Origin: Amorphus coralli DSM 19760 | GTDB lineage: Bacteria > Pseudomonadota > Alphaproteobacteria > Rhizobiales > Amorphaceae | Assembly (NCBI RefSeq): GCF_000374525.1 | Contig: NZ_KB894573.1 | Span: 387,745-451,744, forward strand | Reading direction: 5' to 3' | DNA length: 64,000 nucleotides | Shown here: positions 1-7,799 of the stretch, piece after piece | Numbering within the stretch: position 1 is the stretch's first letter | Layout: every line of letters begins with the position of its first letter | The notes under the pieces: model-generated | Seen by the model: only the letters and a program-made list of their open reading frames with translations | Told to the model about the DNA's origin: nothing | The model's database searches: none | Translations under genes and position numbers: made by a program

Positions 1-986
1 CCGCCCTTCTCGAACGTGTGGCAGGCCACGCACGCCCGCGCGGCCCGCTTGCCGTCGTCCGGGTTGGCCGCGGCAACCAGCTTGACGAACCCGTCGGCGC
101 CGCCCTGCACGGCGGCGTCCTTCTGGGGATCGCTCTCGGCCGGAGCGGCGGAGCCTTCCTTCTGCTCGGGCGCGGCGTTGCCGGAGCCCTCGGCCGGAGC
201 GGCGTCGCCGGACGGGGCCGCATCACCCGCAGGAGCAGCGTCACCCGCCGGAGCGCCCTCGGCGGCCGGGGCACTGTCGCCCGACTGGCCGGACGCAGCG
301 TCACCGCCAGAGGCTGCGTCGCCCGAAGCGTCGCCGCTGGCAGCACCACCCGCGGCATCGCCACCCTCGGCGGCCGCACCATCACCCGCGCCGGCCGGCG
401 CGGCATCGGTGGCCGTGCCGGTATCGGCTTCGGCCGTCTTCTGCACTTCCGGCAGCGGCTCGGGGTTGTCGGCCAGCGACCGCAGGTAGACGATGACGTC
501 GGCGCGCTTCTCGTCGTTCTTGATACCGGCATAGCTCATGGCCGTGCCCGGCACTTCCTTGCGCGGGTTCTCCAGGAACGCGTCGAGATTGGCGTAGGTC
601 CAGGTCTTGTCGGCGCCCCACTCCTTCATGCCGGAGGAGTAGTTGAAGTCGGCGTGGCCGAGCACGGCGGCGCCCACGATGCCGTAGAGGTTCGGGCCGA
701 CCTTGTTCGGACCGCCCTTCTCGAAGCTGTGGCAGGCCTGGCAGGCCCGCACGCCGTTCTCGCCGGCAGACACGTCGGCGTTGGCGAGCAAGACCGGAAG
801 CGGCGTCGCGGCCGGCGCCGGCTCGCTTTCGCCGGTGCTCGTCGCCTCGGGAATCGCGATCGCGTAACCGGGCTCCTCGGGCGGATGCGTCTCGAAGATC
901 GCATCCGACACAACCGCGACGGCCATCACGAAAAGGCACGTCCCGAGTACGGCGCCTGCGACCTTGTTAAGTTCGAACGAATCCAT
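1..986 (-). CDS. Membrane-anchored di-heme cytochrome c (CycM-like), 3' end missing
   Basis: A class I cytochrome c for periplasmic electron transfer; the gene reads leftward and leaves the window before its stop. Residues about 8-30 form one hydrophobic segment that should act as an uncleaved anchor. A first haem motif CQACH lies at residues 82-86 with the likely axial Met at 150 (TAMSY). An Ala/Gly/Asp/Pro-rich linker of roughly 100 residues with degenerate GDAA(P/S) units follows. A second haem motif CVACH lies at 319-323, just before the window edge, and is followed by the same FEKG as the first. CycM proteins I know have one haem domain, so the tandem layout is notable. The start is ATG at 986. 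The gene diverges from kdsB. Confidence 0.85.
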   Translation of the reverse strand, partial: MDSFELNKVAGAVLGTCLFVMAVAVVSDAIFETHPPEEPGYAIAIPEATSTGESEPAPAATPLPVLLANADVSAGENGVRACQACHSFEKGGPNKVGPNLYGIVGAAVLGHADFNYSSGMKEWGADKTWTYANLDAFLENPRKEVPGTAMSYAGIKNDEKRADVIVYLRSLADNPEPLPEVQKTAEADTGTATDAAPAGAGDGAAAEGGDAAGGAASGDASGDAASGGDAASGQSGDSAPAAEGAPAGDAAPAGDAAPSGDAAPAEGSGNAAPEQKEGSAAPAESDPQKDAAVQGGADGFVKLVAAANPDDGKRAARACVACHTFEKG

Positions 987-1038
987 CCTTGTCCTCATCC
1001 TCGTCGCGGAGGCCCAGGTTCCGGCCGGCCTCGCGGTA

Positions 1039-1105
1039 CGGAAATCGCGGTGGACACTACCCGCTATAATAATTCTATGTCCACTCGTATAAAGCGCCGC
1101 GCACA
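1039..1105. promoter_or_regulatory. AT-rich divergent promoter region between the cytochrome gene and kdsB
   Basis: The gap between the divergent starts at 986 and 1187 contains an AT-rich island with TATAAT at 1065-1070, which stands out in the GC-rich surroundings. On the minus strand, TTGTGT with a 16-base spacer to TATACG is a possible promoter for the cytochrome gene. No matching -35 box for kdsB is convincing, so the direction of the TATAAT is uncertain. Confidence 0.3.
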
Positions 1106-1186
1106 AGACACAATCGGTTCGGTGCCGCGCGCTATTGCCGCGCCCCTCGGCGCCCGGCAGGGTGCCTCCCGAACCGCGGAGGACCG

Positions 1187-1918
1187 ATGCCAGACGACAT
1201 CCTTGTCATAATTCCAGCCCGACGCAGCGCCACCCGGCTGCCCGACAAGCCGCTGGCCGTCATCGGCGACGCGCCGATGATCGTGCAGGTCTGGCGGCGC
1301 GCCCGGGAGGCCGAAATCGGCCGTGTCGTCGTCGCCTGCGATGATGCCGACATTGCCCGCGCGGTCGAAGCGGCCGGGGGCGAGGCGGTAATGACCGCGG
1401 CTAACCATCCGTCCGGCTCCGATCGCATCAACGAGGCATTGCAGACCCTGGATCCCGCCGGCGCCGTGCAGGTGGTCGTCAACGTTCAGGGCGACCTGCC
1501 GACCATCGAGCCTGCGACGATCCGCGCATCCCTTGAACCGCTCGCCGATCCCCAGGTCGATATCGCCACGCTCGCCGCCGTGATCGAGATCGAGGAGGAG
1601 CGGACGAACCCCAACGTGGTGAAGGTGGTCGGCAGCCCGCTGTCGGAGCGCCGCCTGCGCGCGCTCTATTTCACCCGCGCGACGGCACCCTACGGCGATG
1701 GGCCGCTGCACCACCATATCGGCCTCTACGCCTTCCGCCGCGCTGCCCTCACGCGTTTCGTCTCGCTGCCGCCCTCCGCTTTGGAGCGCCGCGAGAAACT
1801 CGAGCAGCTTCGCGCCCTGGAGGCAGGCATGCGCATCGATGTCGCGGTGGTTGACGCCGTGCCGCTGGGGGTGGATACCCCCGCGGATCTCGACAGGGCC
1901 CGCGCGATCCTGTCCTGA
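1187..1918 (+). CDS. kdsB: 3-deoxy-manno-octulosonate cytidylyltransferase
   Basis: KdsB is the cytosolic enzyme that activates Kdo with CTP to give CMP-Kdo for the lipid A inner core. The 243-residue protein has the family start: [16 protein letters not shown] at about residues 8-23 forms the nucleotide-binding loop. [11 protein letters not shown] at about 83 and NVQGDLP at about 106 are also typical. The length is normal for KdsB. The ATG at 1187 has a GGAGG ribosome binding site five bases upstream. pheA follows after 33 bases on the same strand, and the cytochrome gene lies divergently upstream; this trio is a familiar order in Hyphomicrobiales. Confidence 0.95.
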   Translation: MPDDILVIIPARRSATRLPDKPLAVIGDAPMIVQVWRRAREAEIGRVVVACDDADIARAVEAAGGEAVMTAANHPSGSDRINEALQTLDPAGAVQVVVNVQGDLPTIEPATIRASLEPLADPQVDIATLAAVIEIEEERTNPNVVKVVGSPLSERRLRALYFTRATAPYGDGPLHHHIGLYAFRRAALTRFVSLPPSALERREKLEQLRALEAGMRIDVAVVDAVPLGVDTPADLDRARAILS

Positions 1919-1951
1919 TCCCCGATTCCGGCGCGCCAGACGATTGAGCCG

Positions 1952-2842
1952 ATGACCGATCCCAACCGCCCCCGTGTCGTCTTCCAGGGCGAGCCGGGCG
2001 CGAATTCCCACATCGCGACCAACACCGTGTTCCCCGAGGCCGAGGCGGTCCCCTGCCCCACCTTCGAGGACTGCTTCGCCGCGCTGTCCTCCGGCGCGGC
2101 CGATCTCGGCATGATCCCGATCGAGAATTCGCAGAACGGGCGGGTGGCCGACATCCATCACCTGCTGCCGACGGCCAACCTGTTCATCATCGGCGAGTAT
2201 TTCCAGCCGATCCATCACCAGCTTCTGGCCCTCCCCGGCACCAGGCTTTCCGATCTCAAGACCGTGCAGAGCCACGTCCAGGCACTCGGACAGTGCCGCC
2301 ACATGCTGCATCGGCACGGGCTGCTGCCGGTGGTCGCGGCCGACACCGCCGGCTCCGCGCGACAGGTGTCCGAACGCGGCGACCCGACGGTCGGCGCCAT
2401 CGCCTCGACGCTGGCCGCCGAGATCTACGGGCTCGACATCCTCATGAAGGACGTCGAAGACGCCTCCCACAACACCACCCGCTTCGTCATCCTGTCGCCG
2501 GAAGACACGCGCGCCGCCCCGGGCAACGGCCCGGTGGTGACGTCCTTCCTCTACCGGGTGCGCAACGTGCCGGCTGCGCTCTACAAGGCGCTCGGCGGCT
2601 TCGCCACCAACGGCGTCAACATGACCAAGCTGGAGTCCTACCAGCTCGAGGGCGAGTTCTTCGCCAGCCAGTTCTACGCCGAGGTCGACGGCCACCCGGA
2701 CGATCCGAACCTGGCACTGGCGCTTGAGGAGCTGGAGTTCTTCTCCACCGAGATCCGCATTCTTGGCGTCTACCCGGCGGCCGAATTCCGCGCCAACATC
2801 CGCGAGCCGGAGGAAAACCGGATCCTGCGGCCGAAGCGCTAG
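1952..2842 (+). CDS. pheA: Prephenate dehydratase
   Basis: Converts prephenate to phenylpyruvate, the committed step of phenylalanine synthesis. It is a stand-alone dehydratase without a chorismate mutase domain. The catalytic domain covers residues 1 to about 190, with the TRF motif at 176-178 holding the catalytic Thr. An ACT domain at about 195-285 contains LESY at 227-230, the region that binds phenylalanine for feedback inhibition. The 296-residue length is normal. It probably shares a transcript with kdsB. Its TAG stop runs straight into a copy of the A palindrome at 2844. Confidence 0.95.
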   Translation: MTDPNRPRVVFQGEPGANSHIATNTVFPEAEAVPCPTFEDCFAALSSGAADLGMIPIENSQNGRVADIHHLLPTANLFIIGEYFQPIHHQLLALPGTRLSDLKTVQSHVQALGQCRHMLHRHGLLPVVAADTAGSARQVSERGDPTVGAIASTLAAEIYGLDILMKDVEDASHNTTRFVILSPEDTRAAPGNGPVVTSFLYRVRNVPAALYKALGGFATNGVNMTKLESYQLEGEFFASQFYAEVDGHPDDPNLALALEELEFFSTEIRILGVYPAAEFRANIREPEENRILRPKR

Positions 2843-3020
2843 AGCAATCCCAGGAAAAGTGGGTACCGGTTTTCCGTCCGGGATTGCGGAGAAACGAATC
2901 TTGATCGCTCACGCGCGCTCACTTCGTTCGTAGCTCACGCGGGCGCGCCCTGACCGGGCGGCGCGCGGTCGCGCGCTGATCAACCAATCCCAGGAAAAGT
3001 GGGTACCGGTTTTCCGTCCG
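2843..3020 (+). repeat. Composite intergenic repeat A-B-A (copy 1)
   Basis: Three blocks lie end to end between pheA and nudC. A1 (2844-2887) is a palindrome GCAATCCC...GGGATTGC with an inner stem GGAAAA/TTTTCC. B (about 2903-2983) is GC-rich and includes GCGCGCTGATC at its right end. A2 (2984-3020) is a second A whose right arm is replaced by other sequence. The same order, with the same B-A junction, recurs at 42631-42813. The layout resembles the RIME mosaic elements known in rhizobia, but identity cannot be shown here. Confidence 0.75.
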
Positions 3021-3048
3021 GAAGCGCGCAGAACTAATCAGCGCTTCC
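3020..3048. terminator. Possible bidirectional hairpin between convergent pheA and nudC
   Basis: GGAAGCGC (3020-3027) and GCGCTTCC (3041-3048) form a perfect 8-bp stem with a 13-base loop just beyond the nudC stop. No T-run follows on either strand, so a rho-independent terminator is only possible, not clear. Confidence 0.35.
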
Positions 3049-3071
3049 AGGCCTAAGCGGTGCCGCTGCCC

Positions 3072-4016
3072 TCAGACGACGCCGCCGTCCGCGTAGGCCT
3101 TGATGAGATGATGGGCGATGGCCATCGCCGGCGGCACCAGGAAGCCGTCGGGATGGGTCTTCGCCAGCATCGCCGACAGCTCGGCGCGCTCGAACCAGCG
3201 CACGTCCTCCAGCTCCTCCACCTCCCGGACCAGATCGAAGCTCGTCGCCTCGGCAAAGCAGCCGATCATCAGGCTGGAGGGAAACGGCCAGGGCTGGCTG
3301 GCATGGTAGGTCACCGCGCCGGTGCGGATACCGGCCTCCTCGTAAAGCTCGCGGCGCACGGCGTCCTCCAGCGTCTCGCCGGGTTCCACGAACCCCGCCA
3401 GGCAGGAGTAGACGCCGGGAGCGAAGCGGTACTGGCGCCCCAGCACGCAGCGGTCGCCGTCCACCGCCAGCATGATCACCACCGGATCGGTGCGCGGAAA
3501 ATGCTGGGTGCCGCAGGCCGGGCAGTCGCGCCGGTAGCCGCCGTGCGAGGGCATGCTCTTCTGCCCGCAATTGGCACAGAAGCCGTGCCGGTCATGCCAG
3601 GAAATCAGGCTCCTCGCCTGGGCGATGGCGCCGAGATCGTGCGGCGCCAGAGTGCCGTCCACAGCCAGCGATCGCAGGTCGCGCGTCCAGGCGGCCGCAC
3701 CATCCGACAAGCCCGGGATGCGGGCGGCAAGCCGGGGGACGCCGTCGTCGAAGCCGAGCACGATAGCCTGGTCGAGTGCGGCCCCCAGGTATTCGGCCGC
3801 TGCCCGGTCGTGAAGGGCCACGGGCGCCGCTTCCGGTCCGCTCAGGACCGCCCCATCATCGGTGAAGAGATAAAAACCGGCCCCGGGCCGTGCGGCGACC
3901 TCTGCCGCGGACAGGCCGGTCCGTGCTTCCGCGATCCGGTCGAGCCGGTTACCGGCGAACCCCGTCCGGGAGGAGGCGTCGACCACGGGGAACTGCGGAA
4001 ACGATCTGGAACTCAT
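3072..4016 (-). CDS. nudC: NAD(+) diphosphatase (Nudix hydrolase)
   Basis: Hydrolyses NAD(H) to NMN(H) and AMP; family members also remove NAD caps from RNA. Counting from the ATG at 4016 (314 residues), a four-Cys zinc ribbon sits at residues 147, 150, 165 and 168. The Nudix box runs from about 208 to 229 with the full G-x5-E-x7-RE-x2-EE-x-G pattern. The SQPWPFPSSLM segment after the box marks the NudC subgroup. A GTG at 4046 would add ten residues; neither start has a strong ribosome binding site, and the ATG is preferred. It lies downstream of the HIT gene on the same strand, 72 bases apart, so the two are probably co-transcribed. Confidence 0.92.
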   Translation of the reverse strand: MSSRSFPQFPVVDASSRTGFAGNRLDRIAEARTGLSAAEVAARPGAGFYLFTDDGAVLSGPEAAPVALHDRAAAEYLGAALDQAIVLGFDDGVPRLAARIPGLSDGAAAWTRDLRSLAVDGTLAPHDLGAIAQARSLISWHDRHGFCANCGQKSMPSHGGYRRDCPACGTQHFPRTDPVVIMLAVDGDRCVLGRQYRFAPGVYSCLAGFVEPGETLEDAVRRELYEEAGIRTGAVTYHASQPWPFPSSLMIGCFAEATSFDLVREVEELEDVRWFERAELSAMLAKTHPDGFLVPPAMAIAHHLIKAYADGGVV

Positions 4017-4088
4017 TGCCAACCCATCAATGCCGCCCCCGCGCACAGTCTGGACCCCATAAAAACACGATTCGCCGCCCCCGGGCCG

Positions 4089-4505
4089 TCACGCGTCCGC
4101 AAAGGCCCGTTGCAGGCGTGCCGTGAAATTGGCCCGCTCGGCCGCGTCCCGGGCTTGGGCCGGCACTTTTCCCCAGATCGGTCCAGGCCAGGCCGGATCT
4201 TCCGGATAGCGCGCGATGACGTGGATGTGGAGCTGGGCGACCGCGTTTCCGAGCGCCGCGACGTTCAGCTTGTGGGCGTCGGTCAGGTACTTCAGCACCC
4301 GCGAAGCCATCGCGATCTCCTCAATCAGGATCGCCCGGTCGTCCGGCGCCAGGTCGATGATCTCCACGCATTCCGCGCGGCGCGGCACCAGAACGAGCCA
4401 CGGATAGGTGGCGTCGTCGCTCAGGCGGACCGAGCACAGCGGCAATTCCACCACCGGCGTCGTGTCGGCGTGAAGCTGGGGATCGAGGGCGAATCCTTCG
4501 GACAC
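4089..4505 (-). CDS. HIT family protein (histidine triad-like)
   Basis: A small nucleotide-binding hydrolase fold of the HIT superfamily; its substrate is unknown. In the 138-residue product the triad region reads QLHIHV at residues 91-96. Two histidines (93, 95) are kept, and the first triad position is Gln. I have seen this QLHxHV form in alphaproteobacterial HIT proteins, so it need not mean loss of function. The start was set to GTG at 4505 because TGGAGA lies about nine bases upstream. A start at 4604 would add 33 poorly conserved residues and run into the SRP RNA promoter. It precedes nudC on the same strand. Confidence 0.8.
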   Translation of the reverse strand: MSEGFALDPQLHADTTPVVELPLCSVRLSDDATYPWLVLVPRRAECVEIIDLAPDDRAILIEEIAMASRVLKYLTDAHKLNVAALGNAVAQLHIHVIARYPEDPAWPGPIWGKVPAQARDAAERANFTARLQRAFADA

Positions 4506-4597
4506 GGCGGGGGTCTCCACGGCGTTCTTTGCGGCTGGACGGACGGTCGGAACGGACCTCTCCGGTGGGCGAATGAAAATTGCACGCCTCCCCCACC

Positions 4598-4628
4598 TTG
4601 CCAAAGGGGGGGCGACCTTTGATATAGA
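4598..4628 (+). promoter_or_regulatory. Probable promoter of the SRP RNA gene
   Basis: TTGCCA (4598-4603) is followed after 17 bases by GATATA (4621-4626). This would start transcription near 4634, which matches the 5' end of the SRP RNA deduced from base pairing. No experimental start is known to me. Confidence 0.5.
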
Positions 4629-4633
4629 GAAGT

Positions 4634-4736
4634 CGGGAGGTTGGCGGTGGACGGGTCACTCGCCAACCGGGTCAGGTCCGGAAGGAAGCAGCCCTAACGA
4701 GCCAGGCACGGGTCGCCGTGCCAGCCTCCCACCTCC
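4634..4736 (+). ncRNA. ffs: Signal recognition particle RNA (4.5S, small bacterial type)
   Basis: This is the RNA part of the particle that, with Ffh, targets nascent membrane proteins. The universally conserved core GGTCAGGTCCGGAAGGAAGC followed by AGCC is present at about 4669-4692; it holds the Ffh-binding loops. GGGAGG (4635-4640) pairs with CCTCCC (4725-4730) to close the hairpin. The size of about 100 nt fits the short bacterial form. Both ends are inferred from pairing. Its place just upstream of dnaX is the usual alphaproteobacterial location. Confidence 0.92.
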
Positions 4737-4766
4737 GTTCTTATCGAGAGGCACCGGCGCCGGGTC

Positions 4767-6536
4767 ATGGACGACACATCCCCCCGCGACGCCTCGGCTG
4801 CGCCCTATCGCGTCCTTGCCCGCAAGTACCGTCCGCGGACCTTCAAGGACCTGGTTGGCCAGGATCCGATGGTGCGCACCCTCAGGAATGCGTTCGAGAC
4901 CGGCCGGATCCCGCAGGCGTGGATGCTGACCGGCGTTCGCGGCGTCGGCAAGACCTCGACCGCCCGCATCCTGGCGCGCGCCCTCAACTACGAGACGGAC
5001 ACCGCCGACCAGCCGACCATCGACATGCCGGTCGAGGGCGAGCACTGCGCCGCCATCATGGAAGGTCGGCACGTCGACGTCATCGAGATGGACGCCGCCT
5101 CCCACACCTCCATCAACGACATTCGCGAGATCACCGACGCGGCGCGCTACAAGCCGGTCAGCGCCCGCTACAAGGTCTACGTGATCGACGAGGTGCACAT
5201 GCTGTCGACGGCGGCCTTCAACGGCCTGCTGAAGACACTTGAGGAACCGCCGGAACACGTGAAGTTCGTGTTCGCGACCACCGAGATCCGCAAGGTGCCG
5301 GTCACGGTCCTGTCGCGCTGCCAGCGCTTCGACCTGCGCCGCGTCGACGCGGACCTGCTGGTCGCCCATCTTGCCGGCATCGCCGAGGCGGAAGCCGTCA
5401 CCGTCGAGGACGAGGCCTTCCGGCTCATCGCCCGCGCGGCGGAAGGCTCGGTCCGCGACGCGCTGTCGCTGATGGACCAGGCCATCGCCCACGGCGCCGG
5501 CGCCGTCACGGCCGATTCGGTCAAGGACATGCTCGGCCTCGTCGACCGATCGCGCGTCGTCGGCCTGTTCGACATGGTCATGCGCGGCGACGTGGCCGCC
5601 GCCATCGCCGAACTCGACGACCAATATGCCGCCGGTGCCGACCCGGCCACCGTGCTGGCCGACCTCGCCGCCTTCGTCCACCTCGTCACCCGCTTCCGGC
5701 TCGTCCCCGACGTCGCCGCCGACGCCACCGTGACGGAGGAGGAGCGCGTGCGCGGCGCCGCCTTCGCAGAAAAACTCTCCGTCCCGGTGCTGTCGCGCGC
5801 CTGGCAGATCCTGCTCAAGGGTCTTCCGGAGGTGCAGACCGCCGGCAAGCCGCTCGCGGCGGCCGAGATGGTGCTGGTTCGCCTCGCCCATTCCGCCGAT
5901 CTGCCGACCCCGGACGCCCTGATGAAGGCGCTGGCCTCCGGCGCCGACCTGGGCCCCGTGGCAGCCCCGCCGTCGCCTCCCTCATCGTCCGGCAACGGTG
6001 GCGGCCAGGGTCCCGCGAGCCATCTGCGGGCAGCCGCCGGCGGTGGATCGGCGCCGGAACCCATGCGCCAGCCTGCTCCCGCCAGCCGGCCGGAAACCGC
6101 CGCCGACACCGCCCCCGCCGTCACCTTGACCTCGCTGGCCGACGTGGCAGCGCTCGCCGAGCGCATGCGTGCACCCAAGCTCAAGTTCGCGGTGGAGCGC
6201 GAGATGCGACCCGTGCGCTTCGAGCCCGGCCGTATCGAAGTGGCGATGATGCCGAACGCGCCGATCACGCTGGCCGGAGAGCTAGGCACCCGGCTCACCG
6301 ATTGGACCGGCAGTCGCTGGCTTGTCGTCGTCTCCTCCGAGGAGGGTGGCGACACCATTCACGAGGTCCAAACGCGCAGCGTGGAGGAGCGGCTGGCCAA
6401 TGCCGCCGCCGACCCGATCGTCGCCGCTGTCCTCAACCAGTTCCCGGGCGCCGAGATCGTCGACGTCCGGATCGCGGAAACCGAAGAGCCGTCGGTCGAG
6501 GCCCCGCTGCCCGACGACGAGCCCGACGAGGAGTAG
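4767..6536 (+). CDS. dnaX: DNA polymerase III subunit gamma/tau
   Basis: The AAA+ motor of the clamp loader, which opens and loads the sliding clamp and couples polymerase cores. Walker A GVRGVGKT is at residues 56-63, Walker B DEVH at 141-144 and the SRC motif at 183-185. The zinc module is degenerate: only one of the four cysteines of the E. coli protein remains (Cys94), as I recall from other alphaproteobacteria. A Pro/Ser/Gly-rich linker near residues 395-450 leads to a C-terminal tau-like domain. The product is 589 residues. ybaB follows after four bases and recR after that, the standard order. Confidence 0.95.
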   Translation: MDDTSPRDASAAPYRVLARKYRPRTFKDLVGQDPMVRTLRNAFETGRIPQAWMLTGVRGVGKTSTARILARALNYETDTADQPTIDMPVEGEHCAAIMEGRHVDVIEMDAASHTSINDIREITDAARYKPVSARYKVYVIDEVHMLSTAAFNGLLKTLEEPPEHVKFVFATTEIRKVPVTVLSRCQRFDLRRVDADLLVAHLAGIAEAEAVTVEDEAFRLIARAAEGSVRDALSLMDQAIAHGAGAVTADSVKDMLGLVDRSRVVGLFDMVMRGDVAAAIAELDDQYAAGADPATVLADLAAFVHLVTRFRLVPDVAADATVTEEERVRGAAFAEKLSVPVLSRAWQILLKGLPEVQTAGKPLAAAEMVLVRLAHSADLPTPDALMKALASGADLGPVAAPPSPPSSSGNGGGQGPASHLRAAAGGGSAPEPMRQPAPASRPETAADTAPAVTLTSLADVAALAERMRAPKLKFAVEREMRPVRFEPGRIEVAMMPNAPITLAGELGTRLTDWTGSRWLVVVSSEEGGDTIHEVQTRSVEERLANAAADPIVAAVLNQFPGAEIVDVRIAETEEPSVEAPLPDDEPDEE

Positions 6537-6540
6537 TCTC

Positions 6541-6864
6541 ATGGACTTCATGAAGATGATGAAGCAGGCGAAAGAGCTTCAGTCGAAGATGGGCGACCTA
6601 CAGGAGCAGATGGGCGCCGTCGAGGCCGAGGGTACGTCCGGCGGTGGGCTTGTGACGGTGCGCGTCAACGGCAAGCAGGAGCTCCTGAGCGTCAAGATCG
6701 ATCCCTCGCTGCTCAAGCCCGAAGAGGCCGAGATCGTCGAGGACCTGGTCGTCGCCGCTCACACCGACGCCAAGGCGAAGGTCGACGTGGCCGTGCAACA
6801 GAAGACCCAGGAGATCATGTCCGGTCTCGGCCTGCCCCCCGGAATGATGCCTCCCGGCATGTAA
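6541..6864 (+). CDS. YbaB/EbfC family nucleoid-associated protein
   Basis: A 107-residue DNA-binding protein of the YbaB/EbfC family, thought to act as a dimer on the nucleoid. The N-terminus MDFMKMMKQAKELQSK is the family's helical start, and the Met/Pro-rich tail (GLPPGMMPPGM) is typical. The ATG at 6541 lies four bases after the dnaX stop, which indicates translational coupling. A longer in-frame extension inside dnaX was rejected. recR starts 21 bases downstream. Confidence 0.93.
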   Translation: MDFMKMMKQAKELQSKMGDLQEQMGAVEAEGTSGGGLVTVRVNGKQELLSVKIDPSLLKPEEAEIVEDLVVAAHTDAKAKVDVAVQQKTQEIMSGLGLPPGMMPPGM

Positions 6865-6885
6865 GGGCCGGCGCGTTCCGCTCCA

Positions 6886-7488
6886 ATGCCCGTCACCACC
6901 GGTCCCGAGATCGAGCGGCTGATCCAGCTGCTTGCCAAGCTTCCCGGCCTCGGCCCGCGCTCTGCGCGCCGGGCGGCGCTGGCGCTCGTCAAGAAGCGGG
7001 ACGCGCTGCTGATCCCGCTCGCCGGTGCGCTGGCCGAAGTGGCGGAGGAAGTGAAGATCTGCTCCGTCTGCGGCAACATCGACACGGCCGACCCGTGCTC
7101 GGTCTGCACCGATCCGCGCCGCGACCGCTCGCTGATCGTGGTCGTGGAGGACGTGGCCGATCTCTGGGCACTTGAGCGCGCCGCCGTCGTCTCCGCCCAG
7201 TATCACGTGCTCGGTGGCACCCTGTCGGCGCTGGACGGCATCGGCCCGGACGCGCTCCACATCCCGAGGCTCATCGAGCGGGCCCACGCGGAGGAAGTGC
7301 GCGAGATAATCCTGGCGGTGAACGCCACGGTAGAGGGCCAGACCACCGCCCACTACCTGATGGAGCAGCTCGACGGTCTCGGCGTCACCGTCACCCGGCT
7401 CGCCTCGGGCGTGCCCATCGGCGGCGAGCTCGACTATCTCGACGAAGGCACGCTGTCCGCCGCCATGCGGCAAAGGCGGCCATTCTAG
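6886..7488 (+). CDS. recR: Recombination mediator protein RecR
   Basis: RecR works with RecO/RecF to load RecA on gapped DNA. The 200-residue protein shows the helix-hairpin-helix region ([11 protein letters not shown], about 19-29), a four-Cys zinc finger (Cys59, 62, 71, 74) and a Toprim domain from about residue 80 (IVVVEDV, then the conserved LGG at about 110). The length is normal. It ends the dnaX-ybaB-recR operon; the downstream gap holds repeats. Confidence 0.95.
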   Translation: MPVTTGPEIERLIQLLAKLPGLGPRSARRAALALVKKRDALLIPLAGALAEVAEEVKICSVCGNIDTADPCSVCTDPRRDRSLIVVVEDVADLWALERAAVVSAQYHVLGGTLSALDGIGPDALHIPRLIERAHAEEVREIILAVNATVEGQTTAHYLMEQLDGLGVTVTRLASGVPIGGELDYLDEGTLSAAMRQRRPF

Positions 7489-7799
7489 GGTTTTTGACCC
7501 CTCACGCCGAGTTCGCTTCGCTCACCGGCTCCGGGTGGGCGGCCTCCGGCCGGCGGACGGTCGTCCGCTGGTGGAGTGGTCCGGCGGGGCCTGAGTTGGT
7601 TCACGCCGCAAGCAGCCCAATCCTCCGCTCCCCTCCCTGCGCCGGGAGGGGGTGAGCGGAGATTGGGGCTTGCTCAAATTAGACCAACCCCTGCCTAACC
7701 GGATCACACGAACCAGCGCCCGACAGGGCGCCGCGCGGTCAGCCCGCCCCGTCGGAGGCGCGAGCGAAGCGAGCTGCCGCGAGACAAAAAGACCCGAGA
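7489..7799. repeat. Gene-free gap with a B repeat, a strong hairpin and a degenerate inverted B
   Basis: A B-type block (7498-7576) starts CCCTCACGCCGAGTTCGC and ends near GTCGTCCGCTGGTGG. A hairpin follows: CTCCGCTC+CCCTCCC (7623-7637) pairs with GGGAGGG+GAGCGGAG (7644-7661) apart from a three-base bulge. About 7711-7790 looks like a diverged B copy in reverse orientation (it holds GAGCGAAGCGAGC). No open reading frame here looks real. recR and the kinase gene converge on this gap. Confidence 0.6.

Noticed and set aside
4506-4604. Longer N-terminus of the HIT protein
   Set aside because: The added 33 residues are unconserved and reach the SRP RNA promoter; GTG 4505 has a good ribosome binding site.
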